DNA of 64,000 nucleotides from Gracilimonas sp031581265 (lineage in GTDB: Bacteria > Bacteroidota > Rhodothermia > Balneolales > Balneolaceae), in the NCBI RefSeq assembly GCF_031581265.1, contig NZ_JAVLBQ010000002.1:1-64000 (forward strand), in the 5' to 3' direction. Under the pieces are notes generated by a model. The model was not told where the DNA came from. It searched no databases and was given only the letters and a program-made list of their open reading frames with translations. This document shows positions 54,012 to 62,819 of the stretch, one piece after another (positions within the stretch are counted from its first letter, which is position 1; every line of letters begins with the position of its first letter). Both the position numbers and the translations under genes were made by a program.

Positions 54012-54256
54012 TGAAAAAGAAACTAACACTCAGGCTGGAAGATAACCTTATTGAAGAAGCAAAAGAGTATGCTAAATCGAAGAATACCTCCGTTTCTCAA
54101 TTAGTAGCAGACTATTTTAAAGCAATTGATGCTCAAAAGACCGACAAAAAAGCTGGTTTTTCCCCTATTACTTCTTCACTAATAGGAGTGTTGAAAGAAG
54201 GTTCCTCTAAAAAAGAAGATTATAAAACTTATCTGGAGGAAAAATATCTACAGTGA
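54011..54256 (+). CDS. ribbon-helix-helix antitoxin (DUF6364-like)
   Basis: This 81-residue protein has the ribbon-helix-helix start KLTLRLEDNLIEEAKEYAKS and SVSQLVADYFKAI, a DNA-binding fold that forms dimers. The later part (about 45-81) is likely to contact the toxin. It overlaps the toxin gene by four bases and is preceded by a palindromic site that overlaps its ATG. The similarity to DUF6364 is from memory. Confidence 0.82.
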   Translation: MKKKLTLRLEDNLIEEAKEYAKSKNTSVSQLVADYFKAIDAQKTDKKAGFSPITSSLIGVLKEGSSKKEDYKTYLEEKYLQ

Positions 54257-54669
54257 ATATATTATTTGACACCAATATTATATTGGATGTGTTCCTGGAA
54301 AGAGAAACATTCTTTGAAAACTCTGTTCACCTACTTGACTTAGCAGAAAAAAGAATACTTAACGGATGGTTAGGAGCTACTACAGTCACCACCTTATATT
54401 ACCTTTTGCAAAAGGAACTAAACAAAAAGAGAGCTAATCAAATAACTAAGTCTTTGTTTAAAATTTTCAATGTATGTCCCGTCAACAGGACGGTCCTCGA
54501 AACAGCTATTGAAACAAATTTTAATGACTATGAAGACGCCGTACTTTTTCAGGCTGCTTATCACTCAAGTCTGGATGGTATTCTAACTCGTAACAAAAAA
54601 GATTTTAAAAATGCGACGATTTCGGTTTATACTCCGGAAGAATTAATATCTGCCCTTCAAGAACTTTAA
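54253..54669 (+). CDS. PIN-domain toxin (VapC-like)
   Basis: This 138-residue protein starts at a GTG. The PIN domain has the expected acidic residues: Asp in ILFDTNIILDVFLERE, Glu in the second helix region, and Asp in DYEDAVLFQAA, with a last Asp in LTRNKKDF. These bind Mg for RNase activity. VapC toxins cut tRNA or rRNA. It is translationally coupled to the antitoxin. Confidence 0.85.
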   Translation: MNILFDTNIILDVFLERETFFENSVHLLDLAEKRILNGWLGATTVTTLYYLLQKELNKKRANQITKSLFKIFNVCPVNRTVLETAIETNFNDYEDAVLFQAAYHSSLDGILTRNKKDFKNATISVYTPEELISALQEL

Positions 54670-54679
54670 ACCTTACTCA

Positions 54680-55465
54680 TTGGATAACGAGCGCTTTCAA
54701 TCTGATTCCGGCCAGCCCACGATAGAGATATTCGATATCCCCATCATGGAACCGATGGTTACCTTCACCGATCTTTGGATCACGGGCGTTTGCTTATTCG
54801 CTCTTTTCAAATTGATGAAGCTAAACAAAAGGGGGAAAGTGCATCAATATATGCGCTGGTATTTTGGTATTATGGCGCTGGCTACTTTTTTAGGGGGTGT
54901 TTTGGGGCACGCTTTTCAATATGCGGTAGGACTGGAATGGAAACTCCCCGGTTGGCTCATCAGTATGCTTGCGGTGATGGCGGTAGAGCGAGCTTCTATC
55001 ATGCATGCCAAGCCGGTTATTAACGACAAGTTTGGAAAATTTCTGGAAGTAGCAAATGTGGTGGAACTACTCACTTTTGCAGTGATCACTTTTTACACTC
55101 TGAATTTCTTTTTTATACAGGTTCACTCAGCCTATGGCCTGGGACTTGTCGTACTTCCTTTGCACTTCCTGGTGTACTGGCGAACCCGAAATGAAGGTAG
55201 TCGTATCTTTTTCTTATCGGTGCTATTTGCAACCTTAGCTGCTTTCTTCTATACCAGTGAAATCGGACTTCATACCTGGTTCAACCACCTTGATCTGGCC
55301 CATACCGTGATGGCCATCAGCATGTATTTCTTTTATCGCGGTGCTCGCAAGTTGGAGGTGCTAAAGCCGGAGGATATCAAAGAAGATAAAGGTAGCTTTG
55401 GTGATGCCGTTCGGGATTCACTTAATGGGTTGAAAAAGAACTTCAGGGGAGAACGTTTACATTAG
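54680..55465 (+). CDS. seven-helix membrane protein of unknown function
   Basis: This 261-residue protein starts at a TTG at 54680; an alternative in-frame ATG near 54746 would remove 22 residues. About seven hydrophobic helices span residues 30-220, with a His-containing segment (GHAFQYAVG) and acid/arginine pairs in loops. The tail is polar (about 225-261). I do not recognise a family. It begins ten bases after the PIN gene but is probably a separate unit. The end lies three bases from the convergent amidohydrolase gene. Confidence 0.55.
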   Translation: MDNERFQSDSGQPTIEIFDIPIMEPMVTFTDLWITGVCLFALFKLMKLNKRGKVHQYMRWYFGIMALATFLGGVLGHAFQYAVGLEWKLPGWLISMLAVMAVERASIMHAKPVINDKFGKFLEVANVVELLTFAVITFYTLNFFFIQVHSAYGLGLVVLPLHFLVYWRTRNEGSRIFFLSVLFATLAAFFYTSEIGLHTWFNHLDLAHTVMAISMYFFYRGARKLEVLKPEDIKEDKGSFGDAVRDSLNGLKKNFRGERLH

Positions 55466-55467
55466 TT

Positions 55468-57198
55468 CTACCTCTTATATACAATTTCACCATCCACAAT
55501 AGTATAAAGCACATTAACATCTGGCAGGTTCATGGGATCTACTTCAAATAAATTTTGGTCTAATACGGTGATATCTGCAAGTTTCCCAACCGTAATGCTT
55601 CCCTTGATGTCATCCTCGAAATTAGCATAAGCTGTATTTAAGGTATAGGCTTTTATGGCTTCTTCCATAGAGATTCGTTCTTCAGGAAACCATCCGCCCT
55701 CCGGTTCACCGGTCATCGTTTTTCGTGTTACAGCTGCGTACAATCCATACATGGGACTAATATGATATTCTGCAGCAGCGGTTCCCGGCCAATCCGTCCC
55801 AAAACTCAACATGGCTCCACTGTCCTTAATGCTTTTGAAAGCATAGGCTCCTTCCGATCGATCTTTTCCAATTCTTTCTTCCATCCAGCGCATATCATCA
55901 CTGGCATGGATTGGTTGTACCTCCGCTATTACATCCAAATCACCCATTCTGGCTATATCTTCATCCTGCATAACTTGTGCATGCACCAACCGGAAGCGCC
56001 GGTCTTTTTCGCCGTTTTCTTCAATTAAATCTTCCAGCATATTTAACAGCAGGTGATTGGCTTCATCTCCAATGGCATGAACCGTGAGCTGTAAGCCTGC
56101 TTCATCGGCGCCTTGCATGTAGCTGTAAAATTTATCCGGGGCATAGTTACCGTCCTCATCTACCATCAATCGGCGCCAGCTTCCTCGTTCATCCGGGTTG
56201 TGATCATATGGTTCATAAAAGCGGGCCGAACTGTTCCCCATGATTCCGTCAATATGTCCTTTCAGGGAACCAAATCGAATCCATGCATCTCCCGATCCAA
56301 TTTCCATGCCTTGCTCAGCAAGTTCTTCCCATCTTTCCAGGTGATACCGGTAATGAATTCGAGCCGTCAGCTCTCCCCGCTCCTTTAAATCTTTATAAAT
56401 TTCAACCTGTGTATCATCTGACATATCGCTGACATTCGTAACTCCGTACTTCCTCATTTCGGCCAGCGCATTTTTGGTTTGCTGAACACGACGCTCATAG
56501 GAAAAATCGGAAGGAATAAATTCACTGAAAAAAGAATACACCTCTCCGGTTACAATTCCGGTGGGATTTCCGTTGCCATCTCTTTCAAACTCCAGTCCCT
56601 CTGCCTGTGGGTTATCAGGATCTAAACCGGCTTCTTCCATTGCTTTTCGGTTTATCGCATACTCAGACCGGTCAAACCGCTGTATAAAAACGGGATTGTT
56701 TTGAGTGATTTCTTCAACCCGAGACATATCCGGGGTGAACCGCTGTCCGGTTCCACCACCGGGACTTCCAAATTCCCAATCATCATAAGCGCCCCATAAT
56801 CCACCTAAAATCCACTCGCCATCTTCAAGTCGGCCTACTACATCTTCCACTCTTTCCACAAATTCTTCTTGCGAAGAAGTTCTCATGATGTTGAATTCTA
56901 AAAACCGGGCCGCATTTGCAAAATGAACGTGATTGTCGTTGAAGCCCGGAACTACAAACGTCCCTTCAAGATCTACCACCTGGGTGCCTGAGCCTTCCCA
57001 CTGACTGATTTCTTCTGTTGAACCGACCGCCGCAATTTCATTATCAACGATTGCCACCGCTTCTGCTTCAGGCTGCTGATCATCTACTGTCCAGACGGTT
57101 CCATTGATTAAAATTAAATCGGCCTCGTTGCCGGAATTACAACTCATTATTAATGGTGAGATAATGAAAAATATGAGTATCGGAAGTTGAATTCGCAT
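55468..57198 (-). CDS. amidohydrolase family 3 (YtcJ-like) lipoprotein
   Basis: This 576-residue protein has a lipoprotein signal (FFIISPLIMSC, about Cys20). The amidohydrolase barrel shows FVVPGFNDNHVHFANA (HxH metal ligands), LTVHAIGDEANHLLLN, LVHAQVM and SFGTDWPGTAA. A C-terminal KLADITVLDQNLFEVDP belongs to the small composite domain. YtcJ-like enzymes hydrolyse N-acyl or formamide bonds, with little known in this group. It is on the opposite strand from another exported amidohydrolase that starts 151 bases away, so the region has several such genes. Confidence 0.85.
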   Translation of the reverse strand: MRIQLPILIFFIISPLIMSCNSGNEADLILINGTVWTVDDQQPEAEAVAIVDNEIAAVGSTEEISQWEGSGTQVVDLEGTFVVPGFNDNHVHFANAARFLEFNIMRTSSQEEFVERVEDVVGRLEDGEWILGGLWGAYDDWEFGSPGGGTGQRFTPDMSRVEEITQNNPVFIQRFDRSEYAINRKAMEEAGLDPDNPQAEGLEFERDGNGNPTGIVTGEVYSFFSEFIPSDFSYERRVQQTKNALAEMRKYGVTNVSDMSDDTQVEIYKDLKERGELTARIHYRYHLERWEELAEQGMEIGSGDAWIRFGSLKGHIDGIMGNSSARFYEPYDHNPDERGSWRRLMVDEDGNYAPDKFYSYMQGADEAGLQLTVHAIGDEANHLLLNMLEDLIEENGEKDRRFRLVHAQVMQDEDIARMGDLDVIAEVQPIHASDDMRWMEERIGKDRSEGAYAFKSIKDSGAMLSFGTDWPGTAAAEYHISPMYGLYAAVTRKTMTGEPEGGWFPEERISMEEAIKAYTLNTAYANFEDDIKGSITVGKLADITVLDQNLFEVDPMNLPDVNVLYTIVDGEIVYKR

Positions 57199-57349
57199 AA
57201 TTTTAAATTGGTTCGAATTGGTAAAAGAGAATACTGTATTAGCGGATGTTGTTCAAGCTCTTATAGCTTTATCACACCGCCGAATAAACTTCTTTAGTTT
57301 GTCGGTTTTTTCTGCTTAATTAGTCATGAACTTTATCATCATTCTGACT

Positions 57350-58684
57350 ATGAAAAACATTGCATATTTATTTCTCACAGTTCTATTTATGGCTGCTTGT
57401 TCAGCTCAGCCAAGTCAACCTCAAACGGTTTTCACTAATGTTCATGTATTGCCCATGGACAGCCAACAAATTCTGCATAATCAAACCGTAGTTATTGAAG
57501 GAGATCGCATTGTGGAGGTTGGCCCTGCCGGTGAAGTAACGGTGTCCTCCAATGCCACTACTATTGACGGAACCGGTAAATACCTGATGCCCGGCCTCGC
57601 CGAAATGCACGGACATGTTCCCCCAACCAATCCCGGCCCCAACGCCCCGGATTATTTTGATGAAGAATATGTGGAAAGCACGTTGTTCCTGTATGTATCC
57701 GCCGGTATCACCACGGTGCGAGGGATGTTGGGATATGAAGATCAGCTTTCTCTCAAGGACAGTGTAAGCTCAGGAGCTTACATCGGACCCAATCTCTACC
57801 TCGCAGGACCCAGTTTTAACGGCAACTCAATTACCTCCCCTGAAGAGGCCCGAAACCGAGCTATCCAACAGCATGAAGAAGGCTGGGACCTGCTCAAAAT
57901 TCATCCCGGGTTAACCCTTGAAGAATACGATGCCATGGTGGAAGCTGCGAATGAAGTGGGCATCACTTTTGGCGGACATGTGCCGGAAGACGTCGGCGTG
58001 ATTCATGCCATAGAATCCGGGCAAATCACTATCGATCATGTGGATGGATATGTACGATATCTGAGTCAGTTTGAGGGTGATGAGATGGAAGAAAAGCTTA
58101 GCGAAGTGATACAGCTCACCAAAGAAAATAATGTCTGGATCGTGCCTACTATGGCTCTTTGGGAAACCATCATCGGGGCAGCCGATTATGAAGCGATGAA
58201 AGAATATGATGAGCTAAAATATATCCCCGAAGCTGTACGGCAAAATTACTTTAATTTTGCGGATAATCCCCAAACCGGGTATACCATTGGAGATCCTCAA
58301 GAGCAGGCTGATTTCAGAACCCGGATTCTTGCTGAAATGAATGAAGCCGGTGTCAAAATTCTAATGGGTACAGATGCTCCTCAACTGTTCAGCGTACCCG
58401 GCATTTCGATTCACAGAGAATTGCCCCATATGAAAGAGGCTGGCATGAGTAACTTTGAAATCCTGCAAAGCGGAACTAAAAATTTTGGTGAGTATTTTGC
58501 CGATTGGGATGACTTTGGAACCATAGCCGTCGGTCAACGGGCAGACCTAATTCTGGTAAATGAAAATCCCCTGGAAGACCTTTCTGCAATCCAAAATCAT
58601 GCCGGAGTGATGGTTCAGGGCAAGTGGTATTCACGGGAAATGATTGATGAAAAACTGGCTGAGATTGAGGAGTATTATAATTAG
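57350..58684 (+). CDS. imidazolonepropionase-like amidohydrolase lipoprotein
   Basis: Using the ATG at 57350 (MKNIAYLFLTVLFMAAC) gives 444 residues with a lipobox at Cys17. The upstream ATG at 57326 would add eight residues. Metal ligands appear in MPGLAEMHGHVPP (HxH), FGGHVPED, IDHVDGY and ILMGTDAP. The C-terminal IAVGQRADLILVNENPLED belongs to the composite domain. It resembles exported amidohydrolases of the prolidase/imidazolonepropionase-like group, which may act on dipeptides or lactams. It is divergent from the YtcJ-like gene. Confidence 0.85.
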   Translation: MKNIAYLFLTVLFMAACSAQPSQPQTVFTNVHVLPMDSQQILHNQTVVIEGDRIVEVGPAGEVTVSSNATTIDGTGKYLMPGLAEMHGHVPPTNPGPNAPDYFDEEYVESTLFLYVSAGITTVRGMLGYEDQLSLKDSVSSGAYIGPNLYLAGPSFNGNSITSPEEARNRAIQQHEEGWDLLKIHPGLTLEEYDAMVEAANEVGITFGGHVPEDVGVIHAIESGQITIDHVDGYVRYLSQFEGDEMEEKLSEVIQLTKENNVWIVPTMALWETIIGAADYEAMKEYDELKYIPEAVRQNYFNFADNPQTGYTIGDPQEQADFRTRILAEMNEAGVKILMGTDAPQLFSVPGISIHRELPHMKEAGMSNFEILQSGTKNFGEYFADWDDFGTIAVGQRADLILVNENPLEDLSAIQNHAGVMVQGKWYSREMIDEKLAEIEEYYN

Positions 58685-58888
58685 GGTGATTTCTGGTGTT
58701 GATGCCAAGAATTCCAAATATCAGAATCGTTTGACCAACAGCTTAAAATAAAATCGTCCATCGTAAATCGATCGTTCGATTCATCGCAATTCAAAGAACT
58801 GGAAGCTGAGCATCCTGGTAAGCATTGCTAAGCCGTAGCTTAGTATTATGGAGTCCATCTTCTCCCAACCCATAAAACCCGTCATTGC

Positions 58889-59284
58889 TGTAGATGTTAG
58901 ATAATTCGTTGACAGTTTCGTAATTGAAAAGGCCCTGTAGGGGCCGCATATGAATAGCCCTCGACGAAGCCAAGCGAATGCGGGCTTAGTCGGGGGTAAC
59001 GAAAGTAGAAAAAGGATAAAGCTTCGCCCAATAGGTGATTTAGCCTCTGGTGGTTATCGAAGCTTGGGCATCCATCTCTTTAATGACCACCTTCCCACAA
59101 CCCTGCGAAAACCAATGGAGACATTGGTAACCATTTCACCTTGGGTTTTTAATTTTTCTGACGAATTATCCCAGGGTTGCTCCCGCTTACGCGGTTTTAC
59201 CCCGGGCTATTCATATGTGACCCCTACAGGGTCAAGAAGGAAAAGAGAATCAAAATTTTGTTCTTGAATTATCTAACATCTACA
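58889..59284. repeat. nested inverted-repeat element, MITE- or BIME-like
   Basis: Two inverted pairs are seen. The outer 19 bases (58889-58907 and 59266-59284) are exact complements. The inner 28-base pair (58933-58960 and 59204-59231) matches at 26 of 28 positions and begins CCCTGTAGGGG. Two GC-rich hairpins lie just inside the inner pair. It encodes no protein and may be a non-autonomous element. A RAYT-type transposase gene at the window's end could be the kind of enzyme that mobilises such palindromes. Confidence 0.65.
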
Positions 59285-59455
59285 ATTGCGAGGAGGCTAC
59301 AATGTATAATGCAGGGTTAATGTGTTTAACGACGCGGCAATCTCCCTAATACAACTTGGGAGCTTCAACAATGAAGCTTTAGCAAGAACGCTTCCACAAA
59401 AGACAGATTGCCACAGGCTTTGCTCACTCCGTTCGCCGGAGCCTTCGCAATAACT
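59284..59455. repeat. second imperfect palindromic intergenic element
   Basis: ATTGCGAGGAGGCT near 59285 and AGCCTTCGCAAT near 59443 form opposite ends. Inside, GCGGCAATCTCCC and CAGATTGCCAC form a second imperfect inverted pair. This resembles interspersed intergenic repeats of the GCGA...GCAATCT type. No T-rich tail is present. Confidence 0.5.
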
Positions 59456-59471
59456 GGGCTTTTGTTAATTT

Positions 59472-60143
59472 TTATTGATCAAACAAATCCCGTACGCTAT
59501 TTTCAATTTGATCGATTACTCCATCTTTAATGGCTTCCTCCATTGCCCGCTGCAAAATAGGTGCTAAAACCTGACGGATGACATCTGAAATAGTGTTATT
59601 GCCATCGCGACCGATACCTTCCAGTTCAATACTGCTAAAGCTTACCTCCGCGTTATGCTCCCGATCTATAGAAGTACTCACCTTTATATTTCCATCTTCA
59701 ATAAGCAGGTACTCAATGATCATTGTTTTTTCGGATGATGATTCTGAATAATTCATCATATTATCATTCAGTACTTTAAGGTTTGCGCTGACACCTTTTT
59801 GCTCAAAGAACAAATCCGGGCTTTTTATCGTTATTTCCTCAACAAGAATTTCGTCCGAAAAAAGTGACCAAACATCTATTTGCATTGACATTTCCCCAAT
59901 TTCCATCGCCGCTTCATCACTAAAACCTTCCGGATTTTGAACGGAAAATCCGGAGACACTTCCTGACCCGCTAAACAGCGAAATTGAGACACTCTCAACC
60001 TGCACCCCTCTACCCATAAGTTGTGATCCATGCTTTTCTATCCCAGATTTAACAATGCCATCTATAGTTAATGTCAGTGCTATAAATGCTAAAATCAGCA
60101 AGGCTAAAAGTCCGCCAAAAATTTTTAATCCGTTCTTTTTCAT
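59472..60143 (-). CDS. AsmA-like membrane-anchored protein
   Basis: This 223-residue protein has an N-terminal membrane anchor (about 6-28). A periplasmic beta-rich part resembles the start of AsmA/DUF748 proteins (SISLFSGSGSVSGFSVQNP, then IKSPDLFFEQKGVSANLKVL). The C-terminal 60 residues are helical. AsmA-like proteins are linked to outer-membrane lipid transport, though this one is much shorter than AsmA. It stands alone on the minus strand, flanked by the repeat region. Confidence 0.6.
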   Translation of the reverse strand: MKKNGLKIFGGLLALLILAFIALTLTIDGIVKSGIEKHGSQLMGRGVQVESVSISLFSGSGSVSGFSVQNPEGFSDEAAMEIGEMSMQIDVWSLFSDEILVEEITIKSPDLFFEQKGVSANLKVLNDNMMNYSESSSEKTMIIEYLLIEDGNIKVSTSIDREHNAEVSFSSIELEGIGRDGNNTISDVIRQVLAPILQRAMEEAIKDGVIDQIENSVRDLFDQ

Positions 60144-60291
60144 TTTTTATTTAAGGTTGATTTAGATTCTATTATCTAAATAGATATAACGAAGATATGT
60201 TCCATTTTCTACTTTTTTACGAAGCCTTGCTTTACTCTCGCTCGTTTTTTTATAAATTGCGCTCGACTAATTTTAAGTAACTACTATTCTT

Positions 60292-61611
60292 ATGCAAAAA
60301 CTGATACGCAGCTTTGCGCTCGCGATGGTTGGTGTGCTTTTGTTTGGGGTGAATGGGTTTTCGCAATCCACACCTCAAGCTTTTACGGGCGCACAGATCA
60401 TTCCAATCTCCGGCGAGCCTATAAATAACGGAGTGCTCGTGGTGGAAGACGGAAAAATAGTCGCTGTTGGCGATGAAAATACCCGTATTCCCAATAACGC
60501 TGAAGTTCATGACGCAACCGGCAAAGTGATCATGCCCGGACTCGTTGACACTCACTCTCATATTGGAGGTGGCGACGGAGGCGACCGCTCTTCTACTCTT
60601 CACCCCGATGTCCGTATTATGGATTCCATAAACCCACGAAGTGAGTCCTTTAAAAGAGCTCTTGCCGGTGGAATCACCTCTGTAAATGTGATGCCCGGAT
60701 CCGGTCATTTGATGAGTGGACAAACCGTGTACCTGAAACTTCGTGATGCTAATACCATCGAAGACATGCTCATCTATTTAGATGATGAAAAAACCATTTA
60801 TGGCGGATTGAAAATGGCTAACGGAACTAATCCCAGGGGAAATCCTCCTTCGCCGGGAACTCGCGCCAAAGCTGCATCCATGGTTCGTGACCTGTATATA
60901 AAAGCCCAGGAATACCAAGCCAAAATTGAAGCTGCTGACGGAGACGAAAGCAAGATGCCACAGCGCGATATAGGTATGGAAACCTTGGTTGAAGTACTTG
61001 AAGGAAAACGCATTGTACATAATCACACCCATAAGCATCAGGATATTTTGACTGCGATTCGGTTGGCTGAAGAATTTGGATACCGTGTGGTTTTACAGCA
61101 CGTAAGTGAGGCCTGGAAAGTAGCTGATGAAATTGCTGCCTCCGACAATGTAGTTGGTTCATCTATTATAACCCTTGATTCATTTGGTGGAAAAGTGGAA
61201 GCCAAGGATATCAAAAACTCCAATGGCCGTTATCTTGAAGAAGCTGGCGAGTTGGTCGGATTTCATACCGATGATGGAATCACTGATTCCCGCTTATTCC
61301 TGCGTTCTGCGGCAATGGGTATCCGAGAGGGAATGAGCAGAGAAGGAGCTCTTGAGGCAGTGACCATAGCCAACGCTATAATGATGGATATTGATGATCG
61401 CGTGGGAAGCCTTGAAGAAGGCAAAGACGCTGACTTCGTTATTTTGACCGGAGATCCATTTAGCGTGTACACCCATGTTGAACAAACCTGGATAGAAGGT
61501 CAGAAAGTTTGGGATCGTGCTAACGAAGAAGACCGGAAATATGCTACCGGCGGTTACCAAATTTATCCCGGACAAATTCATACTCACCATGGTAACGGAG
61601 GCTCTCAATGA
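60292..61611 (+). CDS. exported metal-dependent amidohydrolase (catalytic partner)
   Basis: This 439-residue protein has a Sec signal (about 1-24, GFSQS). The amidohydrolase barrel has VIMPGLVDTHSHIGG (His88 and His90), the HNHTHKHQD segment, VLQHVSEA and FHTDDGITDSR. These metal and substrate residues look complete. Its stop overlaps the start of the next amidohydrolase gene by four bases, and the two are related in sequence and length. A paired or heteromeric enzyme is therefore likely. A small SnoaL-like gene follows. Confidence 0.87.
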   Translation: MQKLIRSFALAMVGVLLFGVNGFSQSTPQAFTGAQIIPISGEPINNGVLVVEDGKIVAVGDENTRIPNNAEVHDATGKVIMPGLVDTHSHIGGGDGGDRSSTLHPDVRIMDSINPRSESFKRALAGGITSVNVMPGSGHLMSGQTVYLKLRDANTIEDMLIYLDDEKTIYGGLKMANGTNPRGNPPSPGTRAKAASMVRDLYIKAQEYQAKIEAADGDESKMPQRDIGMETLVEVLEGKRIVHNHTHKHQDILTAIRLAEEFGYRVVLQHVSEAWKVADEIAASDNVVGSSIITLDSFGGKVEAKDIKNSNGRYLEEAGELVGFHTDDGITDSRLFLRSAAMGIREGMSREGALEAVTIANAIMMDIDDRVGSLEEGKDADFVILTGDPFSVYTHVEQTWIEGQKVWDRANEEDRKYATGGYQIYPGQIHTHHGNGGSQ

Positions 61612-62804
61612 GATATTTAAAACAATTCATACTGATACCTGCACTTTTACTGGCTTTCCATTTTTCAGCTGAAGCACAAATTGCCGTAAAAGGTGAAACT
61701 GTTTACACCATGGCAGGAAATCCTATTTCTAATGGCGTGGTACTGATTAAGGATGGAAAAATTGAACGGGTTGGTTCTTCCTCAAGTGTCAATATTCCTT
61801 CAAACTACGAAGTTCACGAATCCAAAGTAGTGACTCCCGGATTGATCGACGCACATTCTGTGGTTGGCTTAGCCGGACACCTAAACGTGGACGCAGACCA
61901 AGACCAGCTTGAAACCTCGAATCCCATTCAGCCTGAGTTACGCGCCATAGATGCTTACAATGCTCGTGAAGCTTTGGTTGGGCATCTGAAAGATTTGGGA
62001 ATCACTACAGTTCATACCGGACATGGTCCAGGCGCTTTAATTAGTGGCCAAACCATGATTACTAAAACCACCGGCGACAATGTGGAGGACAACCTGATCG
62101 AGCCGTCCAAAATGCTGGCTTTTACTTTGGGGAATAACATAAGCGGTGCGTTTAGCAAACCCGGCACACGGGCTAAAACAATTTCCATGATGAGGCAGGA
62201 ACTGATCAAAGCACAATCTTATCTCGAAAAAAGAAATAGCGATGAGGATTATTCCAAAGATCTTGGGATGGAAGCCTTGGCGGATCTGCTTGAAGGTAAG
62301 ATGACGGCATTGGTCACTGTTCACCAAGCCCATGATATCATGTCAGCTATTCGACTACAGGAAGAATTTGGCTTCCCCATGGTTCTTGACGGCGTAGCTG
62401 AAGCGTATTTGATTATTGATGAGATCAAAGAGCGCGGATATTCCGTGATCATACACCCATCTATGATTCGTCCCCGTGGCGATGCTAAAAATGCCTCCAT
62501 GGAAACGGCTGCTAAGTTATACGAGGCCGGAATCCCGATCGCTTTTCAAAGTGGTTTTGAGGGATATGTACCTAAAACAAGAGTAGTTCTTTTTGAAGCC
62601 GGAGTAGCAGCAGCAAATGGCTTGGGTAAAGAAAATGCGCTTAAAGTCTTAACCATTGATGCTGCAAAACTATTAGGTATTGACGACCGTGTAGGCTCTC
62701 TCGAAAGAGGTAAAGATGCCGATGTGGTTATGTTTGATGGTGATCCGCTGGAATATGTCACAAACGTGACGGGCGTATTCATCAACGGTGAAAAAGTGAA
62801 ATAG
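61608..62804 (+). CDS. exported amidohydrolase-like protein lacking metal ligands
   Basis: This 398-residue protein has a Sec signal (about 1-24, AEAQI) and aligns along its length with its upstream neighbour. However, the catalytic HxH is DAHSVVG (second His missing), LQHVSEA is replaced by LDGVAEA, and FHTDDG by FQSGFEG. The composite C-terminal domain (RGKDADVVMFDGDPLEYV) is intact. It is thus probably a non-catalytic partner in a complex with the first protein, which starts four bases upstream of its end. A loss of activity is inferred from the missing ligands. Confidence 0.82.
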   Translation: MRYLKQFILIPALLLAFHFSAEAQIAVKGETVYTMAGNPISNGVVLIKDGKIERVGSSSSVNIPSNYEVHESKVVTPGLIDAHSVVGLAGHLNVDADQDQLETSNPIQPELRAIDAYNAREALVGHLKDLGITTVHTGHGPGALISGQTMITKTTGDNVEDNLIEPSKMLAFTLGNNISGAFSKPGTRAKTISMMRQELIKAQSYLEKRNSDEDYSKDLGMEALADLLEGKMTALVTVHQAHDIMSAIRLQEEFGFPMVLDGVAEAYLIIDEIKERGYSVIIHPSMIRPRGDAKNASMETAAKLYEAGIPIAFQSGFEGYVPKTRVVLFEAGVAAANGLGKENALKVLTIDAAKLLGIDDRVGSLERGKDADVVMFDGDPLEYVTNVTGVFINGEKVK

Positions 62805-62819
62805 GCTTAGCCCAATACT

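Larger units (their letters stand above)
58685..59471. other. 787-base non-coding region filled with palindromic elements
   Basis: No convincing protein gene lies here. The left 200 bases have a short hairpin (CTAAGC, loop CGTA, GCTTAG). The centre is a nested inverted-repeat element and the right end a second repeat, given as separate entries. The GC content is higher than in flanking intergenic DNA. Confidence 0.7.

Noticed and set aside
58950..59267. 105-residue frame in the repeat region
   Set aside because: It crosses both arms of an inverted repeat and has a composition unlike a protein; the region is explained by palindromic elements.
60250..60723. 157-residue antisense frame opposite the first amidohydrolase of the pair
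   Set aside because: The plus strand encodes a clear metal-dependent hydrolase over the same bases; the antisense product has no recognisable feature.
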